Of a stretch of 12,755 nt of DNA, positions 7,764-12,755 are shown piece after piece. How positions within the stretch are numbered: the stretch's first letter is position 1; every line of letters begins with the position of its first letter. Origin of the DNA: CAZYXO01 sp964651315. GTDB taxonomy: Bacteria > Bacillota_I > Bacilli_A > RF39 > UBA660. The stretch covers positions 1-12,755 of the forward strand of contig CAZYXO010000031.1 in assembly GCA_964651315.1 (NCBI GenBank), written 5' to 3'. The notes under the pieces are model-generated. The model made no database searches. It was not told where the DNA came from and worked only from the letters and a program-made list of their open reading frames with translations. The position numbers and the translations under genes are program-made.

Positions 7764-7983
7764 AACTCATATCTATAGATATATCTTCAAGTATATTAAT
7801 GCTTTCATCACTTAAATTGGTATTTTTTGGTCTATATTTTCTGTTTTTGATTAATAATATCTGATATTTTTCTTGAATTTCATTTGTCCAAACTTGTCCT
7901 TCAATTAAAAGTGCCACATTTAAAAAGTCTATTATTCTATCTGGACTTCTTAATGTAGTTGAAAAACTCCATAATTTAGGCAT
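7657..7983 (-). CDS. N-terminal part of the AlwI-family endonuclease, before the frameshift
   Basis: Residues 1-85 are the conserved AlwI-family N-terminus (WSFSTTLRSPDRI, then LIEGQVWTNEIQEKYQILLI), comparable with the start of N.BstNBI. The start is well supported: GAGGTGGG lies just upstream of ATG 7983. After Glu83-Lys84-Lys85 the frame crosses nine A and continues for 23 residues of unrelated sequence (ISRSCNERKN...) to a stop at 7659-7657. Dropping one A from the run would join it to YQDPAMRGRTSFSHL of the following frame. As written, translation gives a 108-residue product lacking the nuclease domain, so restriction would be off unless slippage occurs. Confidence 0.8.
   Translation of the reverse strand: MPKLWSFSTTLRSPDRIIDFLNVALLIEGQVWTNEIQEKYQILLIKNRKYRPKNTNLSDESINILEDISIDMSYEQAKNIFYEKKISRSCNERKNFFFTFKRSWISIY
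7728..7736 (-). repeat. Nine-A slippery homopolymer at the endonuclease frameshift
   Basis: Nine T on the plus strand, nine A in the coding strand, sit exactly where the two endonuclease frames exchange. Eight A would restore one frame (YEKKYQDPAM). It is the longest homopolymer I found in the window; several runs of eight occur, including one inside the intact methyltransferase gene (5411-5418). Confidence 0.85.
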
Positions 7984-8006
7984 ATACCCACCTCATTTAT
8001 AAAAGT

Positions 8007-8035
8007 ATTATATCATTCGTTTTAAAAAAAATCAG
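8007..8035 (-). promoter_or_regulatory. Putative promoter of the endonuclease gene
   Basis: On the minus strand TGA-TATAAT (8015-8007) is a perfect extended -10, with a weak CTGATT -35 candidate at 8035-8030 and 17-bp spacing. A run of eight T (8031-8024) lies across the -35/spacer junction. The -10 ends 23 bases before the ATG at 7983. Confidence 0.5.
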
Positions 8036-8049
8036 CATAATATTGTAAC

Positions 8050-8055
8050 TATAAT
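8050..8055 (+). promoter_or_regulatory. Possible -10 element for the ligA operon
   Basis: A perfect TATAAT facing ligA, without a recognisable -35 at the usual spacing. It would leave a leader of about 100 bases. In such AT-rich DNA this hexamer is common, so support is weak. It is divergent from the endonuclease promoter 40 bases away. Confidence 0.25.
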
Positions 8056-8166
8056 CCTTCAGTTTTTATTAATTTATTTAACTACTTAAAAATAAATTGT
8101 TAAATTATGTCTAATTCTTTGTATTTTTTTAATTATTACTTTATAATTAATTTAAGAGGTTACATT

Positions 8167-10158
8167 ATGGAAAATAAAAAAAGAATTGAATTTTTAGTTA
8201 AAATATTAAATGAAGCAAATCATAACTATTATGTTAATGATAATCCAACTATAACAGATCAAGAATATGATAAGTATTTGCGAGAATTAACTGTACTTGA
8301 AAGTAAATATCCGGAATATATAATGGATGATTCACCAACAAGAAAAGTAGGTGGAGAAGTCATTGAAAAATTTGCGAAAATAAAGCATAAATTGCCTATG
8401 TTATCCTTGGCAAATCTTTTTAATGAAGATGAAGTAAGAGATTTTGATAAAAAGATATGTAAAGAAGGTATTAATCCAGATTATGTATGTGAACTTAAAA
8501 TAGATGGTTTAAGTGTTTCTTTAATATACGAAAAAGGAATATTAAAAAGTGGAGCAACTAGAGGAGATGGAACAGTTGGCGAAGATATAACTCATAATGT
8601 TAAAACTATTAAAGATATTCCACATAAATTAACTAAAGCAATAGATATTGAAGTTCGTGGAGAAATTTATATGGATAAAATTACTTTAAATTGCCTTAAT
8701 AAAGAACGTCAAGCAAATAATTTGCCATTATTACAAAACACTAGAAATGCTGCTGCTGGTAGTATAAGGCAACTTGATAGTAAAATAACAAAAGAGAGAA
8801 ATTTACGTAATTTTATTTATCATTTACCAAATCCAAGTGACTATAATATTAAAACTCATTATGAATCTTTGGAATTTATGAAAGAATTAGGGTTTGTAAC
8901 AAATCCGAATAATAAATTAGTAGATGATGTAAAAGGGTTAGTTGAATTTATCAATAATGCAGAAAAATTAAGAAAAACATTACCTTATGATATTGATGGT
9001 GTAGTAATTAAAGTAAATGAATTAAGTGATCAAAGATTACTGGGAAGCACATCTAAATATCCAAAATGGGCTACTGCTTATAAATTTCCAGCAGAAGAAG
9101 TATTAACAACTTTGGAAGATGTCATATATACAGTTGGCAGAACAGGACAAATAACACCAAATGCAGTTTTATCACCAGCCATCGTAGCAGGTTCAACTAT
9201 CAGAAGAGCCACTTTACATAATATTGACTATATAAACTCACTTGGTTTACGTATAGGAGATACAGTTGCTATACGTAAAGCCGGAGATGTAATACCTGAA
9301 GTAGCATACCCAGTAGTTGAAAGAAGACTTGGAACAGAAAAAGTTATTAATATGATTACAAAATGTCCAATATGTGATACAGAATTAATAAAAATAGAAG
9401 GACAAGTAGATTTTTATTGTCCAAATGATAATTGTAATGCCAGAAAAATAGAAGGATTAATTCATTTTTGCTCAAGGAATGCTATGAATATCGAAGGTTT
9501 AGGAGAAGAAATAGTTGAAACATTTTATAATTATGGTTTCTTAAAAAATATTGTTGATATATATAATATAAAAAATTATAAAGAAGAATTAATTGAATTA
9601 GAAGGATTTGGAAATAAATCAGTAACTAAATTAATTGAAGCAATCGAAAACAGCAAACAAAATAGTTTAGAAAGATTACTATTTGGTTTAGGAATACCTG
9701 GTATTGGTTTAAAAACAGCAACAATGTTATCAAGTATTTATCAAAATATCGATAATTTAATTAATGCAAGTTATGAAGAATTAATGAATATTTATGATAT
9801 TGGTGAAATACTTGCTAAAAATATAGTTAATTATTTTAGCAATATTCAGAATATAGAACTGATAAATAAATTAAAAGCAATAAATATTAATATGAACTAT
9901 TTAGGAGAAGAAAAGAAAGAAAATGAATTAATAACAGGTAAGAAATTTGTTATCACTGGAACATTATCTTTTGCAACAAGAGATGAAATAAAAAAATTTA
10001 TTGAAATGTATAATGGTTTTGTAATAGACAGTGTAAGTAAAAAAACAGATGTCTTAATTTTAGGAGAAAATCCAGGTAGTAAATATGAAAAAGCAATAAA
10101 GTTAAATATTGAAATATGGAATGAAGAAAAAATAAAATCAATAATGGAAGAATTATAA
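8167..10158 (+). CDS. ligA: NAD-dependent DNA ligase LigA
   Basis: A complete bacterial LigA that seals nicks during replication and repair using NAD. From the ATG at 8167 it has 663 residues, the usual size. Order: domain Ia and adenylation domain with the nucleophile Lys111 in KIDG (111-114), TRGDG (131-135), IEVRGEIYM (161-169), DIDGVVIKV (275-283) and KYPKWATAYKFP (297-308); an OB domain with TVGRTGQITP; a zinc site of Cys400, Cys403, Cys418 and Cys423; helix-hairpin-helix repeats (about 440-570); and a C-terminal BRCT domain (about 590-663). The frame opens earlier with an ATG at 8107, but those 20 extra residues lack family similarity and a ribosome binding site, while AAGAGG (8154-8159) sits 7 bases before 8167. 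First gene of a three-gene operon, 16 bases before the next gene. Confidence 0.96.
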   Translation: MENKKRIEFLVKILNEANHNYYVNDNPTITDQEYDKYLRELTVLESKYPEYIMDDSPTRKVGGEVIEKFAKIKHKLPMLSLANLFNEDEVRDFDKKICKEGINPDYVCELKIDGLSVSLIYEKGILKSGATRGDGTVGEDITHNVKTIKDIPHKLTKAIDIEVRGEIYMDKITLNCLNKERQANNLPLLQNTRNAAAGSIRQLDSKITKERNLRNFIYHLPNPSDYNIKTHYESLEFMKELGFVTNPNNKLVDDVKGLVEFINNAEKLRKTLPYDIDGVVIKVNELSDQRLLGSTSKYPKWATAYKFPAEEVLTTLEDVIYTVGRTGQITPNAVLSPAIVAGSTIRRATLHNIDYINSLGLRIGDTVAIRKAGDVIPEVAYPVVERRLGTEKVINMITKCPICDTELIKIEGQVDFYCPNDNCNARKIEGLIHFCSRNAMNIEGLGEEIVETFYNYGFLKNIVDIYNIKNYKEELIELEGFGNKSVTKLIEAIENSKQNSLERLLFGLGIPGIGLKTATMLSSIYQNIDNLINASYEELMNIYDIGEILAKNIVNYFSNIQNIELINKLKAININMNYLGEEKKENELITGKKFVITGTLSFATRDEIKKFIEMYNGFVIDSVSKKTDVLILGENPGSKYEKAIKLNIEIWNEEKIKSIMEEL

Positions 10159-10174
10159 AAATAAGAGGTAAAGT

Positions 10175-11707
10175 ATGAAATTAGTGGGACTTTGGGAGAA
10201 AGAATATAATAGATTAGATATATTATTAGATAATTATAATGGTAATTGTATTAACGAAATAATAGAATTATTTTCTAAATTTATTAATAATAATAAATAT
10301 TTTAAAATAAATGAAAATAACAAAGATAAAATAAAATTATTAGTTAGGAAAATGCAAAATATTTTAGAACAAGATAATTTAGGTGATAAACTATTAATTA
10401 ACTGTTTAGAAAACAATAAAATAATTGATGTAACTTTACTACTTTATTTCGCTAATACTTTATTAAAAGAAAATAATATAAATGGTAATATTGAAATAAA
10501 GAATGGAATTAATGCAGCAGCAACTAATAGTGACTGGGATTTTTATTTCGATTATAACAGGCTTCTTAAACCATTTGCTAATAATTATGATTATAGAAAG
10601 AATAAAGGTTATATTGATATAATAAATTCAACGTTATTATATACTGTAACACATGAAATGTCCCATTCATTAGACATGAAAAAAGCCTTAGAAAATAACG
10701 ATTATTTAATTGATTTAGAATATGCATTACTAGATACATTTGAACAAATAAATGCAAAAGTATATTTAGAAAAGCATGATTATTTTCTAATTGAACACTT
10801 AGCGTACATTAATGGTTATGAAATGTTAGAAGAAATAATGAATAATCGATTAATTAATAAAAAAATAACGATGTATCACAAACTATTTTCTATGTATAAA
10901 AATAATGAAATGAAAAGGTTTTATAAAGTAGAAGATGGAGTTAAAACATTAGATCCAAGAAGTTATATTAATAATTATTTAATAAAAAGTATTAATAATA
11001 AAGAATTACAAAATGCTTTAATTAATTTATTTGCTGATTGTCGAAATAAAAGAATGTTGTTTAATGATGAAAAGTTTATAACTAATCCACCTTTTACTGA
11101 AAAAGAATTAAATACAGTAATGTTTAGTTTATATGCTAATTATTTAGAAGAAGGTTACTATGATACATCACATGAATATGTCATAAAAGATATAAAATTA
11201 ATGAGTAAAGATAAATTATTTGAAAAATATAAAAGATTAACTTATAAGAAAATGTTACAAAGATTATTTAAATTACTATATAAATATACAAGATTAGGTA
11301 AATTATCTCTATTACACACTTATCCGAATAATAAACAAATATTACTTAAATTTATGGAAAAAGAAGATTTAGAAGAAAAGAATTTAGGTTGGGAAATGAA
11401 TTTAAAATACATAAAAGATTGTTATTATTATGCTGAAGTATTAAGGAAAAATAATATACCTATATATTTAACGATATTATGTAATGTTAATATTTTTCTT
11501 AATGATATTGATTCAAGTATTTTAGATAAAATAACAAGATATTTTTCAACAGAAGAATTTCAAGAAGAATATAAAAATTTTATTTTAGAAGAAAAAGAGA
11601 TAGATAAAGAATTTATGGATTCTTTAAAAGTATATTTACAAGAATATGATAAGTGGATAAATGAATATCGTGTAGATAATAAATTAATTAAAGAAAGAGT
11701 GAAGTAG
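10175..11707 (+). CDS. Uncharacterised protein with HExxH zinc-metallopeptidase motif
   Basis: I do not recognise a named family for this 510-residue protein. It is rich in Asn, Lys and Leu/Ile, has no signal peptide and no convincing membrane segment, so it is probably cytoplasmic and largely helical. The clear feature is HEMSH (160-164) within the hydrophobic context TLLYTVTHEMSHSLD, the HExxH zinc-binding and catalytic signature. A downstream IEHLAYINGYEML (206-218) could supply a third ligand such as Glu207, 43 residues beyond Glu-His, as in gluzincins; this is inference. The C-terminal half (about 250-510) has no motif I can place. AAGAGGT precedes the ATG closely. It sits between ligA and a transporter gene with gaps of 16 and 1 bases, so all three are co-transcribed, but the operon does not explain its substrate. 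Confidence 0.7.
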   Translation: MKLVGLWEKEYNRLDILLDNYNGNCINEIIELFSKFINNNKYFKINENNKDKIKLLVRKMQNILEQDNLGDKLLINCLENNKIIDVTLLLYFANTLLKENNINGNIEIKNGINAAATNSDWDFYFDYNRLLKPFANNYDYRKNKGYIDIINSTLLYTVTHEMSHSLDMKKALENNDYLIDLEYALLDTFEQINAKVYLEKHDYFLIEHLAYINGYEMLEEIMNNRLINKKITMYHKLFSMYKNNEMKRFYKVEDGVKTLDPRSYINNYLIKSINNKELQNALINLFADCRNKRMLFNDEKFITNPPFTEKELNTVMFSLYANYLEEGYYDTSHEYVIKDIKLMSKDKLFEKYKRLTYKKMLQRLFKLLYKYTRLGKLSLLHTYPNNKQILLKFMEKEDLEEKNLGWEMNLKYIKDCYYYAEVLRKNNIPIYLTILCNVNIFLNDIDSSILDKITRYFSTEEFQEEYKNFILEEKEIDKEFMDSLKVYLQEYDKWINEYRVDNKLIKERVK

Positions 11708-11708
11708 T

Positions 11709-12431
11709 ATGGAGAATTATAATGAAATAGGTATTAAAAAAGTTAATAATAAAAGAATAACAACATTTATCTTAGCAATATTAGCAGGAATGTTTATTGC
11801 ATTTGCTGGATATGCTAGTATTGTAGGAAGTTATACTTTAAATAATACATCTTTAATGAAATTAATTAGTGCTTTAATATTTCCAATTGGTTTAATATTT
11901 GTAGTTCTTTTTAAAACTGAATTATTTACTGGTAATAGTTTATTAGTTATACCATATATAGATAAAAAAATTAAATTAAAAGATTTATTAATTAATTGGT
12001 TAATAGTATTTATAGGTAATTTAATAGGTGCTGTATTTATTTCTGTATTATTATATTTTGTTTTAGATAATAATGTTGAAATGAATAATTATTTAGTAAA
12101 AATTGCTACAAATAAATGTAATTTATCTTTTTTGAAAGCATTAGTTTTAGGATTTCTCTGTAATATATTAGTATGTTTAGCAGTATTTGGTGCATCAAAA
12201 GAAAAAAGTACAATTGAAAAAATATTTATGATATTTATTCCAATATTTACTTTTATAATTTGTTCTTTTGAACATAGCATTGCTAATATGTTTTATTTAA
12301 CGATAGGATACTTAAATGGATTTAGTAATATAGGTACATTATTATTAAATAATTTATTACCAGTTACAATTGGTAACATATTAGGTGGAGTATTTATTTC
12401 TATTGGTTTATATTATATAAATAAAAATTAA
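11709..12431 (+). CDS. Formate/nitrite transporter (FNT) family channel
   Basis: A 240-residue membrane protein with about six hydrophobic segments (about 18-40, 48-69, 93-119, 140-161, 171-187, 214-237), fitting the FNT fold, a pentameric aquaporin-like channel for small monovalent anions. Family signatures are visible: LAGMFIAFAG (25-34), ELFTGN (71-76), CNILVCLAVF (151-160) and FEHSIANMF (187-195), whose His189 is the conserved pore histidine. The family includes FocA (formate), NirC (nitrite) and hydrosulfide channels; the substrate cannot be told from the sequence, and no formate or nitrite metabolism gene is in the window. The ATG lies one base after the upstream stop codon, so translation may be coupled. 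A strong terminator follows 11 bases downstream. Confidence 0.9.
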   Translation: MENYNEIGIKKVNNKRITTFILAILAGMFIAFAGYASIVGSYTLNNTSLMKLISALIFPIGLIFVVLFKTELFTGNSLLVIPYIDKKIKLKDLLINWLIVFIGNLIGAVFISVLLYFVLDNNVEMNNYLVKIATNKCNLSFLKALVLGFLCNILVCLAVFGASKEKSTIEKIFMIFIPIFTFIICSFEHSIANMFYLTIGYLNGFSNIGTLLLNNLLPVTIGNILGGVFISIGLYYINKN

Positions 12432-12442
12432 TAATAAAAAAC

Positions 12443-12480
12443 AAGAAGTTTTGTCGAATTCAAAACTTCTTATTTTTTTT
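12443..12480 (+). terminator. Rho-independent terminator of the ligA operon
   Basis: AAGAAGTTTTG and CAAAACTTCTT form a perfect 11-bp stem with a 7-base loop (12454-12460), followed after one A by eight T. A run of A precedes the stem, so it may also work in the other direction. Confidence 0.88.
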
Positions 12481-12506
12481 ATGCTAAATTATTATTGGTG
12501 ATTATA

Positions 12507-12596
12507 ATGTTTAGAACAGATTATATAATAAATAATATTATTAAAAAAATAGATAAAGCAAGTCATAAATTATTTATTAAAATGAATAAAAAATAA
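12507..12596 (+). CDS. Possible 29-residue basic peptide
   Basis: A small frame with a credible ribosome binding site (GGTGAT at 12497-12502, 4 bases before the ATG) encodes MFRTDYIINNIIKKIDKASH followed by nine more residues and TAA. It is Lys- and Ile-rich and could form an amphipathic helix. It lies between a terminator and a hairpin in a gap without other genes. I recognise no family, and in DNA this AT-rich a short frame with such composition can arise by chance. Confidence 0.3.
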   Translation: MFRTDYIINNIIKKIDKASHKLFIKMNKK

Positions 12597-12600
12597 AAAC

Positions 12601-12626
12601 GTCTAATTTACGTAAAGTAAATAGAC
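12601..12626 (+). other. Hairpin without T-tract
   Basis: GTCT-A-ATTTAC pairs with GTAAAT-AGAC: 10 bp with one bulged A and a 5-base loop. No T-run follows on the plus strand. On the minus strand it is followed by a T-rich stretch, so it could stop transcripts entering from the right. Its role is unknown. Confidence 0.45.
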
Positions 12627-12686
12627 AACTAATAGTATTAAATGATATATTAATTATAGATGTGTTTAATATATGTTAGGTGGTTT

Positions 12687-12719
12687 CCCATTTTACTAAT
12701 TTTAATTAGAAAGTGGGTG
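12687..12719 (+). promoter_or_regulatory. Hairpin overlapping the ribosome binding site of the right-edge gene
   Basis: CCCA-TTTT (bulged A) CTAATT pairs with AATTAG-AAAG-TGGG, about 14 bp including one T-G pair, with a very short loop. Its 3' arm ends in GTGGG, which together with the following TGAT forms the only Shine-Dalgarno-like stretch before the ATG at 12727. Folding of the mRNA would therefore hide the ribosome binding site, giving a possible translational switch. Confidence 0.45.
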
Positions 12720-12726
12720 ATGTGTA

Positions 12727-12755
12727 ATGAGTAATGAAATAAATTATTATCGTGC
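12727..12755 (+). CDS. Start of a truncated gene (possible small recombinase-associated protein)
   Basis: Nine complete codons (MSNEINYYR) run to the window edge after a plausible GGGTGAT ribosome binding site. From memory, small SHOCT-like proteins encoded next to serine recombinases in Bacillota elements often begin with similar M-N-E-I-x-Y-R sequences. Nine residues cannot prove this; the gene itself is plausible and the family is only a suggestion. Confidence 0.4.

Noticed and set aside
8107..8166. Upstream ATG giving ligA 20 extra residues
   Set aside because: No ribosome binding site before it and no LigA-like sequence; the ATG at 8167 has AAGAGG at proper spacing and gives the usual length.
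10234..10416. Minus-strand open frame of 60 codons
   Set aside because: Antisense to the HExxH protein gene, with low-complexity composition.
12089..12280. Minus-strand open frame of 63 codons
   Set aside because: Antisense to the FNT signature region; no independent support.
376..12431. Recoding of TGA to Trp, as in Mycoplasma
   Set aside because: All visible Trp codons are TGG and the long frames are not broken at TGA positions, so the standard code explains the data.
12601..12626. Hairpin as a terminator for the small peptide gene
   Set aside because: No T-tract follows the stem on the plus strand.

Overview
The window is very AT-rich (roughly a quarter G+C by eye). Its genes use A/T-ending codons and end in TAA or TAG, Trp is TGG, and no long gene is interrupted by TGA, so the standard code fits. 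The gene content (LTA-synthase-like enzyme, NAD-dependent DNA ligase, FNT channel) and the extended -10 promoters suggest a low-GC Bacillota, plausibly an uncultured gut Bacilli/Mollicutes-like lineage. That placement is inference; there is no rRNA here.

Left edge (1-293): the 3' end of a surface-protein gene. Positions 120-215 stand out: about 58% G+C, with Asn and Tyr written almost only as AAC and TAC. This is the pattern of a variable repeat rewritten by a diversity-generating retroelement (DGR) by mutating adenines of AAC codons. A perfect inverted repeat lies about 20 bases downstream, as in some known DGR targets. No reverse transcriptase or template repeat is in the window.

376-4138: a two-gene plus-strand unit, an LTA-synthase-like membrane phosphotransferase and an AsnB-type glutamine amidotransferase, one base apart and closed by a clear terminator. 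Together they suggest cell-envelope polymer synthesis or modification.

4176-7983 (minus strand): a type II restriction-modification island. The endonuclease comes first and belongs to the AlwI / N.BstNBI family. It is split by a frameshift at a run of nine A, the longest homopolymer I could find here. It is followed by its own terminator, a separate promoter, and an intact methyltransferase made of two fused D12-class domains, as in M.FokI. The modification gene therefore looks independent and the restriction gene is off or slippage-dependent.

8167-12431: a plus-strand operon of ligA, an unrecognised HExxH putative metallopeptidase and a formate/nitrite-family channel, with gaps of 16 and 1 bases, closed by a strong terminator.

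Right edge (12481-12755): a possible 29-residue peptide gene, a hairpin without a T-tract, then a second hairpin whose 3' arm overlaps the ribosome binding site of a gene of which only nine complete codons are visible. That start (MSNEINYYR) resembles small proteins encoded beside serine recombinases, so a mobile element may begin there; this is weak inference.
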